The notes: generated by a model not told the origin, from the letters alone. Counted from the stretch's first letter, positions 17,479 to 26,675 are shown. The stretch: 64,000 nt of DNA from Polaribacter sp. (GCA_018663625.1 JABJPX010000011.1:1-64000), one strand, 5' to 3'. A program made the numbers and translations.

Positions 17479-18804
17479 ATGAATGCAGATAAAAAAGTAG
17501 CTTTTTATACTTTAGGATGTAAATTAAACTTCTCTGAAACTTCTACAATCGCAAGAAATTTTGTGAGTGAAGGTTTTGAACGCGTTGAATTTGATGAAAT
17601 CGCTGATATATATGTGATTAACACCTGTTCGGTAACCGACAACGCAGACAAACGTTTTAAATCCATTGTAAAAAACGCTTTACAAAAAAATGAAGATGCT
17701 TTTTTAATAGCCGTGGGTTGTTATGCACAACTAAAACCTGAAGAATTGGCTGCCGTGGATGGCGTTGATTTGGTTTTAGGAGCTACGGAAAAATTTAATG
17801 TTACCAGCTACATCAACGATTTAACAAAAAACAATGTTGGAGAAATACATTCTTGCGAAATTGGGGATGCAGATTTCTATGTAGGGTCCTACTCTATAGG
17901 AGACAGAACACGAGCTTTCTTAAAAGTACAAGATGGCTGTGATTATAAATGCACTTATTGTACAATTCCCTTAGCACGAGGGATTTCAAGGTCAGATACT
18001 TTGGAAAATGTATTGGAGAATGCAAGAGAAATCTCTAAAAAAGGAATTAAAGAAATTGTTCTTACAGGCGTCAATATTGGAGATTACGGAAAGGGAGAAT
18101 TTGGCAACAAAAAACACGAACATACCTTCTTAGAACTGGTCAAAGAATTAGATCAAGTTGATGGAATACACCGACTTCGAATTTCTTCAATTGAACCGAA
18201 CCTCTTAAAAGATGAAACGATTGATTTTGTTTCAAAATCAAAAACATTTGTTCCACATTTTCATATTCCTTTACAATCTGGTAGTGACGAATTGTTAAAA
18301 AAAATGAAACGTCGATACCTTACAAACCTCTATACAAATCGAGTTTCTAAAATTAAAGAAACCATGCCCAATGCTTGCATTGGAGTTGATGTAATTGTAG
18401 GGTTTCCAGGGGAAACAGATGAACTCTTCTTAGAAACGTATCACTTTTTAAACCAACTTGATATTTCTTACTTACATGTTTTCTCTTATTCGGAAAGACC
18501 CAACACATCTGCTGTAAATTTTGAAGGCGTTGTTCCTAAAAAAACACGTGCAAAACGGAGTAAAATGTTGCGTGGATTGTCTGCGAAAATGAGAAGATCT
18601 TTTTATGAGTCTCAATTAGGGAATACCTTAACAGTCTTGTTTGAAAGTGAAAATAAAGAAGGATATATTCATGGTTTTACGGAAAATTATGTGAAGGTAA
18701 AATCTCCTTGGAATCCTGAGCTTGTGAACACACTTCATAAAGTAACACTCTCTGAAATTGACGAAGATGGACTTGTACGGTTTCACTTTCTAAATGAAGA
18801 TTAA
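17479..18804 (+). CDS. mtaB: MtaB, tRNA N6-threonylcarbamoyladenosine 2-methylthiotransferase
   Basis: A 441-residue radical-SAM methylthiotransferase. The N-terminal auxiliary-cluster cysteines are C14 (TLGCKLNF), C50 (NTCSVT) and C81 (GCYAQ). The radical-SAM cluster is C154, C158 and C161 in DGCDYKCTYCTIP. A C-terminal TRAM-like segment (about 375-435) completes the family layout. TLGCKLNFSE at the start distinguishes MtaB-type from MiaB and RimO. It converts t6A37 to ms2t6A37 in ANN-decoding tRNAs. The downstream hydrolase gene follows after 28 bases and is probably co-transcribed. Confidence 0.95.
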   Translation: MNADKKVAFYTLGCKLNFSETSTIARNFVSEGFERVEFDEIADIYVINTCSVTDNADKRFKSIVKNALQKNEDAFLIAVGCYAQLKPEELAAVDGVDLVLGATEKFNVTSYINDLTKNNVGEIHSCEIGDADFYVGSYSIGDRTRAFLKVQDGCDYKCTYCTIPLARGISRSDTLENVLENAREISKKGIKEIVLTGVNIGDYGKGEFGNKKHEHTFLELVKELDQVDGIHRLRISSIEPNLLKDETIDFVSKSKTFVPHFHIPLQSGSDELLKKMKRRYLTNLYTNRVSKIKETMPNACIGVDVIVGFPGETDELFLETYHFLNQLDISYLHVFSYSERPNTSAVNFEGVVPKKTRAKRSKMLRGLSAKMRRSFYESQLGNTLTVLFESENKEGYIHGFTENYVKVKSPWNPELVNTLHKVTLSEIDEDGLVRFHFLNED

Positions 18805-18832
18805 AAACTGTGACTTATTATTGATTTGACTT

Positions 18833-19495
18833 ATGTCTAAAATACCTATCTATTTTATTCCTGGACTGGCTGCAGGGCCGGAAATATTTGAAAACTTAAG
18901 GTTGCCAAACTCGGTATATGATTTGCATTATCTTCAGTGGAAGATGCCCTTAGATCAAGAAGAAACTATTGCCAATTATGCTAAAAGAATGTGTGAAGAC
19001 ATTCTACATAAAAACCCTGTTTTGATTGGTGTCTCCTTTGGTGGTATCATGGCACTAGAAATGAGTCAGTATATAACTACCAAAAAAGTAATCATTATTT
19101 CGAGTGTTAAAGACAAGAACGAACTACCAAAAAGGTTTCAACTCGCTAGCTTTACAAAGATATACAAGTTATTTCCCTCAAAAATAGTTGCTAATTTAGA
19201 GGACTACACAAAATTTTTCTTAGGAAAATCACTAAAAAAAAGAGCTGCTCTTTATAAAAAGTATTTATCTGTAAGAGATCGTTCTTATTTGCACTGGTCG
19301 ATTTACAATGTTATCAATTGGAACGGAGTAATAAAGACTCCTAAAAACTTAGTACATATCAACGGTACCGATGATAAAGTGTTTCCATTAAAAAACGTCT
19401 CAAATTGTGTTGTTGTAGAGGGAGGAACACACGTGATGATTTTAAGAAAATCAAAAACAATCACAAAGCACATTCATGAAAGTTTAATTTTTTAA
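18833..19495 (+). CDS. Alpha/beta hydrolase
   Basis: A 220-residue protein of the alpha/beta-hydrolase fold. It opens with YFIPGLAAGPEIF (oxyanion HG/PG-like region), has the nucleophile elbow GVSFGGIMA near 64-72 with catalytic Ser, an acid in NGTDDKVFP near 182, and a His in GGTHVMI near 200. The cap region between is short and Lys-rich. Substrate unknown. It sits between mtaB and the lytic transglycosylase on the same strand, 28 and 43 bases away. Confidence 0.85.
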   Translation: MSKIPIYFIPGLAAGPEIFENLRLPNSVYDLHYLQWKMPLDQEETIANYAKRMCEDILHKNPVLIGVSFGGIMALEMSQYITTKKVIIISSVKDKNELPKRFQLASFTKIYKLFPSKIVANLEDYTKFFLGKSLKKRAALYKKYLSVRDRSYLHWSIYNVINWNGVIKTPKNLVHINGTDDKVFPLKNVSNCVVVEGGTHVMILRKSKTITKHIHESLIF

Positions 19496-19538
19496 CAGCT
19501 TAAAATTTTTGTATTTTTATAGCTATTAAACTACGTAT

Positions 19539-20444
19539 ATGATGCCAAAAATAATGCGCTTATTTACCTTTATAGGAGTGATTGCAATTACCTCTTTATT
19601 TATTAAAGGGATTGACAAAGCAAAGAGTGAGCCCCCGAAAAGTACAAGCGATAAATATGAAATTCAAGCTTTAGAACTTCCTGAAAATTTAAATCTTGCT
19701 GGAGAACGAGTTCCTACAGAGCGTCAGCACATTAGAGAAAGAATGGATCGTGAATTGCTAGTGAATACCTACTGGCAATCGAATGGTTTGTTGTTATTAA
19801 AAAGAGCAAATAAATACTTCCCAATTTTGGAACCATTATTAAAGGAATATGGACTTCCAGATGATTTTAAATATTTAGCAGTTGCAGAAAGTGCTTTAAT
19901 TGATGAAACCTCTTCTGTTGGAGCAGCAGGAATGTGGCATTTCATGAAAAACACAGGGAAAGAATATGGTTTGGAAATTAATCAAAATGTTGATGAGCGC
20001 TATCATATTGAGAAATCGACAAAAGTTGCTGCCCAATATTTAATAAAAGCAAAAAAAAGATTTGGTTCCTGGACCCTAGCTGCTGCGGCTTATAATGCAG
20101 GTAATTATGGTGTTTCTCGACGATTAGAAGCACAAGGAGTTACTTCGTATTATGATGCGTTTTTACCAAATGAAACGGAACGCTATGTCTTACGAATCAT
20201 TGCTTTAAAAGAAGTTTTATCAAACCCCAGAAAATATGGGTTTAAGTTTGAAGAAAAAGACCTCTACACGATGGAGAAAACAAGAACGATTAAGGTAGAT
20301 TCTGCCATTACGAATATTGCACTGTTTGCCAAAAATTTTGGACTCAACTACAAAGAGCTCAAACTTCATAATCCTTGGCTACGACAAAATAAACTCAATA
20401 ATAGGTCTCAAAAAGTCTATGAGATTAAAATTCCTATTAAATAA
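19539..20444 (+). CDS. Lytic transglycosylase with C-terminal LysM-like region
   Basis: A 301-residue protein with an N-terminal signal/anchor (about 5-24) and a family-1 lytic transglycosylase domain at about 85-225. The catalytic Glu117 lies in AVAESAL, followed by GAAGMWHFM and AAAAYNAGNYGVSRRL, the conserved goose-lysozyme-like motifs. Residues about 245-301 resemble a LysM peptidoglycan-binding module (FAKNFGLNYKELKLHNPWL). It should cleave the glycan strands of peptidoglycan in the periplasm, like MltD. Met2 (19542) is an alternative start. A strong terminator follows. Confidence 0.92.
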   Translation: MMPKIMRLFTFIGVIAITSLFIKGIDKAKSEPPKSTSDKYEIQALELPENLNLAGERVPTERQHIRERMDRELLVNTYWQSNGLLLLKRANKYFPILEPLLKEYGLPDDFKYLAVAESALIDETSSVGAAGMWHFMKNTGKEYGLEINQNVDERYHIEKSTKVAAQYLIKAKKRFGSWTLAAAAYNAGNYGVSRRLEAQGVTSYYDAFLPNETERYVLRIIALKEVLSNPRKYGFKFEEKDLYTMEKTRTIKVDSAITNIALFAKNFGLNYKELKLHNPWLRQNKLNNRSQKVYEIKIPIK

Positions 20445-20452
20445 AGCGCATA

Positions 20453-20479
20453 AAAAAGCCTGCAAATTGCAGGCTTTTT
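20453..20479 (+). terminator. Rho-independent terminator after the lytic transglycosylase
   Basis: Stem AAAAAGCCTGCA / TGCAGGCTTTTT with a short AAT-type loop and T run, 8 bases after the stop. It is nearly symmetrical and could also stop the convergent cold-shock transcript arriving from the right. Confidence 0.9.
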
Positions 20480-20503
20480 CATTAAAAATTAACTAAGTAT
20501 ATA

Positions 20504-20695
20504 TTAAATTACTTTTACATTTACTGCGTTTAATCCTTTTCTTCCATCTTGTAAGTCAAATTCAACTTCGTCATTCTCACGAATTTCGTCGATTAAACCT
20601 GAAACATGTACAAAATGTTCTTTGTTTGATCCTTCTTCTGTAATAAATCCAAATCCTTTAGATTCATTGAAAAATTTTACGGTACCTTTATTCAT
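20504..20695 (-). CDS. Cold-shock domain protein
   Basis: A 63-residue single CSD protein. Both RNA-binding motifs are present: RNP1 KGFGFITEE (13-21) and RNP2 EHFVHVSGL (26-34). Family members bind single-stranded RNA or DNA and melt secondary structure as RNA chaperones. It is a single-gene transcript with a textbook Bacteroidota promoter and an untranslated leader of about 45 bases. The leader is AT-rich with no obvious strong hairpin, unlike the long cspA leader of E. coli. Confidence 0.95.
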   Translation of the reverse strand: MNKGTVKFFNESKGFGFITEEGSNKEHFVHVSGLIDEIRENDEVEFDLQDGRKGLNAVNVKVI

Positions 20696-20748
20696 TATAA
20701 AAAATTATTGTGCTGTTAATTTAATTACTAACAACGTTTATTAAGTTG

Positions 20749-20779
20749 CAAATATAATATCATTAAATTAATAAACAAA
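20749..20779 (-). promoter_or_regulatory. Complete Bacteroidota promoter of the cold-shock gene
   Basis: Reading the minus strand: -33 TTTG (20776-20779), exactly 19 bases, then -7 TATATTTG (20749-20756), matching TTTG-N19-TAnnTTTG without mismatch. The start of transcription should be near 20742. Confidence 0.8.
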
Positions 20780-20808
20780 AAAATAATTAATATTATTTAA
20801 AAAACAGA

Positions 20809-21750
20809 TTAAAACCTGTTAATTAGCACTTTAGAATCGTTAAACTCTTTAAGAATCTCTTCAAAAACACGATTTACAGATTTTACTTCATTAATAAGCC
20901 CTGCAATTTGTCCGATTTCCAACTCACCATTCACCAAATCTCCTTCAAAAATACCTTTTTTAGCGCGGGCTCTTCCTAATAATTTTTTAATTTCATCGAG
21001 TGTTGGTTGTTGTTGATACAGTGCTTCTATTTGATCGTAAAATTCATTTTTAATCAATCTTACAGGTGCTAACTCTTTAAGAGTCAATTTTGTGTCCCCG
21101 TCTTTTACCTTTAGAATTGATTGCTTAAAGTTTTGATGCGCTGATGATTCTAACGTTGCGGCAAACCTACTTCCAATTTGCACACCATTTGCACCTAATA
21201 CCATTGCAGCCATCATGCCTTTACCAGTTGCAATACCTCCTGCGGCAATGATTGGAATATGAATTGCTTCTTTCACCATCGGAATTAAAGTAAATGTAGT
21301 TGTTTCTTCCCTCCCATTATGTCCTCCTGCTTCAAAACCTTCGCACACAATAGCATCAACACCAGCTTCCTGGGCTTTCAAAGCAAATTTCACAGAACTT
21401 ACAACATGTACTACCGTAATCTCTTTTTCTTTTAACCAAGCAGTCCATGTTTTGGGGTTCCCTGCGGAAGTAAAAACAATTTCAACTCCTTCTTCGACAA
21501 TAATATTAATGATTTTATCAATCTGTGGATACAGCATCGGCACATTTACACCAAAGGGTTTGTTGGTTGCTTTTTTACACTTTTGAATGTGTTCTCGCAG
21601 TACTTCTGGATACATAGAACCTGCACCAATTAAGCCCAAACCGCCTGCATTTGAAACGGCGGAAGCTAACTTCCAACCAGAAACCCAAATCATTCCTCCT
21701 TGAATTATTGGATATTGAATCTTAAAAAGTTGTGTGATTTTATTTTCCAT
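20809..21750 (-). CDS. NAD(P)H-dependent flavin oxidoreductase / nitronate monooxygenase family
   Basis: A 313-residue TIM-barrel FMN enzyme. The opening QYPIIQGGMIWVSGW and SNAGGLGLIGAG bind FMN and substrate, EGFEAGGHNG (about 133-142) is the conserved AGGH motif with the putative catalytic His, and IIAAGGIATGKGM with GANGVQIGSRF hold the FMN phosphate. The family includes nitronate monooxygenase and FabK-type enoyl-ACP reductase; length near 310 and AGGHNG fit either, so the exact reaction is open. It begins 9 bases after mnmA on the same strand and is surely co-transcribed with it. Confidence 0.88.
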   Translation of the reverse strand: MENKITQLFKIQYPIIQGGMIWVSGWKLASAVSNAGGLGLIGAGSMYPEVLREHIQKCKKATNKPFGVNVPMLYPQIDKIINIIVEEGVEIVFTSAGNPKTWTAWLKEKEITVVHVVSSVKFALKAQEAGVDAIVCEGFEAGGHNGREETTTFTLIPMVKEAIHIPIIAAGGIATGKGMMAAMVLGANGVQIGSRFAATLESSAHQNFKQSILKVKDGDTKLTLKELAPVRLIKNEFYDQIEALYQQQPTLDEIKKLLGRARAKKGIFEGDLVNGELEIGQIAGLINEVKSVNRVFEEILKEFNDSKVLINRF

Positions 21751-21759
21751 AACATAAAG

Positions 21760-22947
21760 TTACGAAATAACTCCTGAACCTAAAAGCTCTTCGTTTTGAT
21801 ACCAAGCTACAAATTGTCCTTCTTGTATGGCAGATTGTTTGTTCTCAAAAGAAACATACAATCCCGAAGCTATTTTGTGCAAAGTGGCCTTTTCTAAAAC
21901 TTGTCGATATCGTATTCTTGCCAACACCTCCATAGATTCTCCAACTTGTAAGGTTAGGTCTTCGCGAACCCAATGAATTTCTTCCTTGGAAACAAACAAT
22001 ACCTTTCGATAGAGTCCAGTATGATTTTTTCCTTCTCCAGTATAAATAATGTTCGCTTTCACATCCGTTTCGATAACGTAGAGCGCTTCTTTTGTACCTC
22101 CAACATTCAATCCTTTCCGTTGCCCTTTTGTGAAATAATGTGCACCTTGGTGTTTTCCTACTGTTTTACCGTCTGTAATTTGATAGGCATATTTTGTGGC
22201 AAAATACTCTAATGCAGCCTCATTGTCTTCAAACTGAGGTACTGCTGCTGTATATCCTTTAAAGTCTCGTGGTATCGTAACAATAACCCCTTCTTTTGGT
22301 TGCAGTTTTTGTTGTAAAAATTCAGGCAAACGGACTTTCCCAATAAAACATAAACCTTGTGAATCTTTCTTTTCTGCAGTAATTAAATCTGCTTCTTTCG
22401 CAATTGCTCTAACTTCTGGTTTTGTTAATTGACCAATTGGAAATAAGGCTTTTGCTAATTGTTGTTGGGATAATTGACATAGAAAATAAGATTGATCTTT
22501 ATTGATATCTTTTCCTGCCAACAATTTATAAATCGGTTTTCCGTCGATAATTTCTGAGTCTTTTCTGCAATAATGACCGGTTGCAACGAAGTCAGCACCA
22601 AGCTTTAAAGCAATGTCCATAAAAACATCAAACTTTATTTCTCGATTGCAAAGAATATCTGGATTTGGGGTTCTTCCCTTCTCATATTCCGCGAACATAT
22701 AATCTACGATTCGATCTTTATATTGCTCACTTAAATCGACAACCTGAAAAGGAATCCCTAACTTTTCGGCAACAAGCATTGCATCATTACTATCCTCTAA
22801 CCAAGGACATTCATTAGAAATAGTAACGGAGTCATCATGCCAATTTTTCATAAAAAGACCGATTACTTCATACCCTTGTTCTTTTAACAAATAGGCTGTA
22901 ACACTACTATCTACTCCCCCAGAAAGACCAACAACAACTCGTTTCAT
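21760..22947 (-). CDS. mnmA: MnmA, tRNA 2-thiouridine(34) synthase
   Basis: A 395-residue enzyme that transfers sulfur to U34 of Lys, Glu and Gln tRNAs. The ATP PP-loop SGGVDSS is at 9-15. The catalytic cysteine C100 lies in [14 protein letters not shown] and its partner near residue 204 in [14 protein letters not shown] and [10 protein letters not shown] are the tRNA-binding segments. An extra stretch of about 20 residues between SGLCFIGK and the beta-barrel ([20 protein letters not shown]) is longer than in E. coli MnmA; such insertions are usual in Bacteroidota. With mnmE and mtaB it is the third tRNA-modification gene here. Confidence 0.96.
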   Translation of the reverse strand: MKRVVVGLSGGVDSSVTAYLLKEQGYEVIGLFMKNWHDDSVTISNECPWLEDSNDAMLVAEKLGIPFQVVDLSEQYKDRIVDYMFAEYEKGRTPNPDILCNREIKFDVFMDIALKLGADFVATGHYCRKDSEIIDGKPIYKLLAGKDINKDQSYFLCQLSQQQLAKALFPIGQLTKPEVRAIAKEADLITAEKKDSQGLCFIGKVRLPEFLQQKLQPKEGVIVTIPRDFKGYTAAVPQFEDNEAALEYFATKYAYQITDGKTVGKHQGAHYFTKGQRKGLNVGGTKEALYVIETDVKANIIYTGEGKNHTGLYRKVLFVSKEEIHWVREDLTLQVGESMEVLARIRYRQVLEKATLHKIASGLYVSFENKQSAIQEGQFVAWYQNEELLGSGVIS

Positions 22948-22965
22948 TATATAATTTTAAAGATG

Positions 22966-22973
22966 CAAAGATA
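22966..22973 (-). promoter_or_regulatory. -7 box of mnmA
   Basis: On the minus strand TATCTTTG matches TAnnTTTG, 19 bases before the mnmA ATG. No clear -33 element at 19-20 bases. The rest of the gap up to 23232 is AT-rich, with a small inverted repeat GAATC-GT-GATTC near 23049-23060 and nothing else I can name. Confidence 0.45.
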
Positions 22974-23232
22974 CAAATAAGTATCTGCTTTATAAGATCG
23001 ATTTTTGAATGCTTATTGAATAAATAATATGATGAAAAGTGAGAGACGGAATCGTGATTCTTTTAAAATTATTCCTTTCCTTTTTTCTTTTTTAGTTCTT
23101 TCTATCTTCCGAATTAATTCTTGAATATTCAAATCATTATTTATGAAAAATAGACAAAGAAGAAAAGAATTAAAAATAGTTTTTTTTTATATTTATACTT
23201 CTAGAACAAATTCATACTAATATACATTAAAC

Positions 23233-23829
23233 GTGTCAAAATCGGATTTTCAATCTTTAGTAACAGAACTTGATAATATGGAAAACCCCAAAAGGGTAAA
23301 CCGACAAAACGTGGCTAATTTTGTCTTGGGCAATCAAAATCTATTCGAGCATCTCATTGCAGTTACATTTGATGTTGATAACAAACTATCTATTAAAGCT
23401 GCTTGGATTTTAGAATGGATTTGTACGCATCATCAACTAGAATGGATGCTTCCACATTTAGAAGAATTTTCTCTAAAAATAGCAACATTAAAATTTGATA
23501 GTGCCATCAGGCCTTGCGCAAAAATTTGTGAACATTTAGCAAACGCCTATTTTTCAAAAAAAGAGAATGATTTTCAAAAAACGATGACCGATGCACAAAT
23601 GAACGCAATTATTGAGACTGGTTTTGACTGGTTGATAACACCTCAAAAAATTGCTGTAAGAGCCTATACGATGAATACTTTATATCTCTTTGGATTGACG
23701 AAAACATGGATTCATCCAGAACTTTCACACCTCATAAGCACTAAAATAATACACGAAAGTAAGGGCTGTAAAGCAAGAGGGACCCAAGTATTAAATTTGA
23801 TAGAAAAACATCAAAAATCAGGTTTATAA
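23233..23829 (+). CDS. Conserved helical (HEAT-like) protein, GTG start
   Basis: A 198-residue, almost entirely helical protein with a GTG start; the next ATG (23278) would remove the first 15 residues. Segments such as VDNKLSIKAAWILEWICTHH, LKFDSAIRPCAKICEHLANAY and PQKIAVRAYTMNTLYLFGL look like successive HEAT/armadillo-type helix pairs. It is found directly before purB in many flavobacteria (from memory) and has sometimes inherited the name adenylosuccinate lyase by position; nothing in it resembles that enzyme. Function unknown, perhaps a protein-binding scaffold. Confidence 0.8.
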   Translation: MSKSDFQSLVTELDNMENPKRVNRQNVANFVLGNQNLFEHLIAVTFDVDNKLSIKAAWILEWICTHHQLEWMLPHLEEFSLKIATLKFDSAIRPCAKICEHLANAYFSKKENDFQKTMTDAQMNAIIETGFDWLITPQKIAVRAYTMNTLYLFGLTKTWIHPELSHLISTKIIHESKGCKARGTQVLNLIEKHQKSGL

Positions 23830-23844
23830 ATGTGATGAAATCCT

Positions 23845-23852
23845 TATTTTTG
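23845..23852 (+). promoter_or_regulatory. -7 box TATTTTTG of purB
   Basis: Exact TAnnTTTG, 22 bases before the purB ATG and just after the stop of the helical protein. It implies a very short untranslated leader of about 15 bases. Confidence 0.5.
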
Positions 23853-23874
23853 TGATTCACAACAGAATCAAAAA

Positions 23875-25218
23875 ATGAGCCTTACACAACTAAATGCCAT
23901 CTCCCCTATTGATGGGCGATACAGGAATAAAATAGCAAAATTAGCCAATTACTTCTCTGAAGAAGCTTTAATAAAATACAGGGTTCGTGTAGAGATCGAA
24001 TATTTTATTGCACTCTGCGAAATCCCATTACCACAATTAGTCAGCTTTAACAAGGACCTTTTTAGTGCATTGCGTTCAATTTATATTGATTTTACAACTG
24101 CTGATGCTCAAAAGATCAAAGACATTGAAAAAGTAACAAATCATGATGTAAAAGCGGTTGAGTACTTTATTAAAGAAAAATTTGATGCTCTTGACCTACA
24201 AGAGTATAAAGAGTTTATTCATTTTGGATTGACCTCACAAGACATAAACAATACTGCAATACCACTTTCAATTAAAGAAGCAATGGACGAAGTTTATGTG
24301 CCTCACTATTTGGAAGTTTTAGAAAAATTACAAGAATTAGTTATCGAATGGAAAGACATCTCTATGTTGGCAAGAACTCACGGTCAACCAGCATCTCCAA
24401 CAAGATTAGGGAAAGAAATTGATGTTTTTGTAGTGCGTTTAAAAGAACAATTTAATCTATTAACTGCCATTCCAACAGCTGCAAAATTTGGAGGTGCAAC
24501 TGGAAACTTCAATGCACATAAAGTAGCATATAAAGACATTGATTGGAAAGCTTTTGGAAGTTCTTTTGTACAAAATACATTAGGCATGCAGCACTCATTT
24601 CCTACTACACAAATAGAACATTACGATCACATGGCGGCACTGTTTGATACTTTAAAACGTATCAACACCATCATCATCGATTTAAATAGAGATTTCTGGA
24701 CCTATGTTTCCATGGACTATTTTAAACAAAAAATTAAAGCGGGTGAAGTGGGTTCTTCAGCAATGCCACATAAAGTAAATCCAATCGATTTTGAAAACTC
24801 AGAAGGGAATTTAGGAATCGCAAATGCTATTTTCGAACATCTGTCAGTTAAATTACCTGTTTCCCGATTGCAAAGAGATTTAACAGATAGTACGGTTTTA
24901 CGAAATGTTGGTGTTCCGTTTGGACATACAGTTATTGCCTTTACCTCTACATTGAAAGGATTGAATAAATTATTATTGAACAAAGAAAAATTTGAGCAAG
25001 ACCTTGAAAATAATTGGGCTGTTGTTGCAGAAGCGATTCAAACAATTTTAAGAAGAGAAGCTTACCCAAACCCATATGAAGCATTAAAGGGACTAACAAG
25101 AACCAATGAAAAAATCAATCAACAATCAATTGCTAATTTTATTGATACCTTAGAAGTTTCAACAATAATTAAAGAAGAATTAAAGGCAATTACGCCTGCA
25201 AATTATACCGGAATTTAA
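23875..25218 (+). CDS. purB: Adenylosuccinate lyase
   Basis: A 447-residue member of the fumarase/aspartase superfamily that acts twice in purine synthesis, on SAICAR and adenylosuccinate. LNAISPIDGRYR opens the protein, THGQPASPTRLGKE and FGLTSQDINNTA hold the catalytic His and Ser/Thr regions, and the family signature GSSAMPHKVNPIDFENSEGN is near 297-316. Length and the SPIDGRY opening match the E. coli-type PurB. Its stop overlaps the start of the next small lipoprotein gene by one base (TAATG), so the two are coupled. Confidence 0.97.
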   Translation: MSLTQLNAISPIDGRYRNKIAKLANYFSEEALIKYRVRVEIEYFIALCEIPLPQLVSFNKDLFSALRSIYIDFTTADAQKIKDIEKVTNHDVKAVEYFIKEKFDALDLQEYKEFIHFGLTSQDINNTAIPLSIKEAMDEVYVPHYLEVLEKLQELVIEWKDISMLARTHGQPASPTRLGKEIDVFVVRLKEQFNLLTAIPTAAKFGGATGNFNAHKVAYKDIDWKAFGSSFVQNTLGMQHSFPTTQIEHYDHMAALFDTLKRINTIIIDLNRDFWTYVSMDYFKQKIKAGEVGSSAMPHKVNPIDFENSEGNLGIANAIFEHLSVKLPVSRLQRDLTDSTVLRNVGVPFGHTVIAFTSTLKGLNKLLLNKEKFEQDLENNWAVVAEAIQTILRREAYPNPYEALKGLTRTNEKINQQSIANFIDTLEVSTIIKEELKAITPANYTGI

Positions 25219-25589
25219 TGAAGTATGTATTTAGTGTCTTAGTCATTTTTATAACATTTTCATCTTGTGAGACTGTCATCAATGACAATTCAGATCAATT
25301 TAAAACGGGTGTTTTTGAAATTCCTTCAGGAAAAGGTTTTGTAAAAGAAACGATTATTCGAAAAGACAGCATCCAAATCAGTAAGTATGGAGACCAAATA
25401 GATACCTTGTCTATCAAATGGAAAAATAATTTTTTCTATACTTTACGTTATATAAATCCAAAAACGGACTTGCAAAAAGATCCAATGTTCGTTCAAATTA
25501 ATAAGATCAAGAAAGACGGCTATGATTTTACCGTTAAAATTGGGTTTTCAAAATTTTCTAAAAAAGGGACAATTTTTAAACTGAAATAA
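25218..25589 (+). CDS. Small lipoprotein coupled to purB
   Basis: A 123-residue predicted lipoprotein, Cys17 in TFSSC being the acylation site. The mature part is beta-rich and charged (FEIPSGKGFVKETIIRKDSIQISKYGDQ, DTLSIKWKNNFFYTLRYINP), resembling the small DNA-topoisomerase-IV-misnamed lipoproteins of flavobacteria. No motif gives a function. It is translationally coupled to purB upstream and followed by terC after one base, so the three are one transcript even though a metabolic link is not obvious. Confidence 0.75.
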   Translation: MKYVFSVLVIFITFSSCETVINDNSDQFKTGVFEIPSGKGFVKETIIRKDSIQISKYGDQIDTLSIKWKNNFFYTLRYINPKTDLQKDPMFVQINKIKKDGYDFTVKIGFSKFSKKGTIFKLK

Positions 25590-25590
25590 T

Positions 25591-26358
25591 ATGGAACTTT
25601 TTTTACAAGCAGATACGTGGATTGCGCTATTAACTTTAACATTTTTGGAAATTATTTTAGGAATTGATAATATTATTTTTATTTCGATTGCTGCAAATAA
25701 ACTCCCTAAAGAAAAAAGAAAAAGAGCGACCAATATCGGTCTTGTATTGGCGCTATTTTTAAGAATTATATTACTGTTTGGTATTTCATATATAGTAGCT
25801 ATGAAAGCACCATTTTGGACCATTGATTTACCATGGATTCAGGCTGGCGTTACAGGTCAAAGTTTAATTTTATTTGTTGGTGGTATTTTCCTTTTGTATA
25901 AAAGTACCCAAGAAATCCATCACAAAGTAGAAGGAAATGATGAAGAACTAGACAAAGCTACACCTAAAAAAGGATACACCTTACAACAAGCAATTCTTCA
26001 AATTACATTGATCAATATTGTCTTTTCATTTGATTCTATTTTAACTGCTGTTGGAATGACAAATGGGGTAAACGGTGCAATAACCATTATGGTTGTTGCT
26101 GTAATCTTGTCTATGGGTATCATGCTCTTATTTGCAAATCCTGTAGGTGAATTTGTAAGCAAACATCCTACGATTCAAATGTTGGGTTTAGCATTTTTAA
26201 TTTTAATTGCTTTTATGTTAATTGCGGAAGGTGCTCATCTATCTCATGCTAATATTTTTGGACAAACAGTTGGTATTATTCCAAAAGGATATTTGTACTT
26301 TGCCATCGCATTTTCTTTAGGTGTTGAAATGTTGAATATGAAAATTAGAAAAAAATAA
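25591..26358 (+). CDS. TerC-family integral membrane protein
   Basis: A 255-residue membrane protein with about seven helices. The TerC signatures EIILGIDNIIFISIAANKLP (about 17-36) and FSFDSILTAVGM (about 147-158) put conserved Asp residues inside the membrane, as expected for a metal-ion exporter. TerC/Alx proteins export Mn2+ and help metalate secreted proteins. A Glu/His-rich cytoplasmic loop lies at about 104-125 (EIHHKVEGNDEELDK). It lies directly before a His-rich small protein and TonB receptor, which may be a shared metal theme. Confidence 0.92.
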   Translation: MELFLQADTWIALLTLTFLEIILGIDNIIFISIAANKLPKEKRKRATNIGLVLALFLRIILLFGISYIVAMKAPFWTIDLPWIQAGVTGQSLILFVGGIFLLYKSTQEIHHKVEGNDEELDKATPKKGYTLQQAILQITLINIVFSFDSILTAVGMTNGVNGAITIMVVAVILSMGIMLLFANPVGEFVSKHPTIQMLGLAFLILIAFMLIAEGAHLSHANIFGQTVGIIPKGYLYFAIAFSLGVEMLNMKIRKK

Positions 26359-26396
26359 AGCATATTAAAACTTTTAAAAAACATATTGTATTTTTC

Positions 26397-26675
26397 TTGT
26401 TGCTAGTATTTCTGTCTCCAGCAGTTATACAAACAGTGCATTTGTTTGAGAATCATTCTCATACAATTTGTACCTCTGAGACAGATCAACATATTCATGA
26501 AAAATCTCTTGATTGTGAATTAGATGTAATCAAAAAATCGGACGGATTTTTGTTCGAACAGAATCAAACTATTATCGTAATTGACGATCTTTTTTCAATT
26601 ACTGCAACTTATAATTTTTTACTTCCACATCAACAATTACCTTTTTCTCTTCGTGGACCTCCAGAATTCGTATAA
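26397..26675 (+). CDS. Small His-rich exported protein before a TonB receptor (start uncertain)
   Basis: The frame from TTG 26397 gives 92 residues: a hydrophobic N-terminus (LLVFLSPAVIQTVHLF), then HSH, DQHIHEK and three Cys in a short mature part ending RGPPEFV. Read further upstream, the same frame stays open and from ATT 26364 would encode IKTFKKHIVFFLLLVF, a much better signal peptide with basic residues before the core, so the true start may be the rare ATT or another non-ATG codon. His/Cys content and position suggest binding of a divalent metal in the periplasm. It is 39 bases before the TonB receptor. Confidence 0.6.
   Translation: MLLVFLSPAVIQTVHLFENHSHTICTSETDQHIHEKSLDCELDVIKKSDGFLFEQNQTIIVIDDLFSITATYNFLLPHQQLPFSLRGPPEFV

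Noticed and set aside
23143..23220. A 25-codon frame (MKNRQRRKELKIVFF...) just before the GTG-start helical gene
   Set aside because: It has basic residues and could look like a leader peptide, but the stretch is AT-rich, there is no biosynthetic operon it would fit, and nothing supports translation.
23233..23829. Annotation of the helical protein as adenylosuccinate lyase
   Set aside because: It has none of the superfamily motifs; the name arises only from the neighbouring purB.
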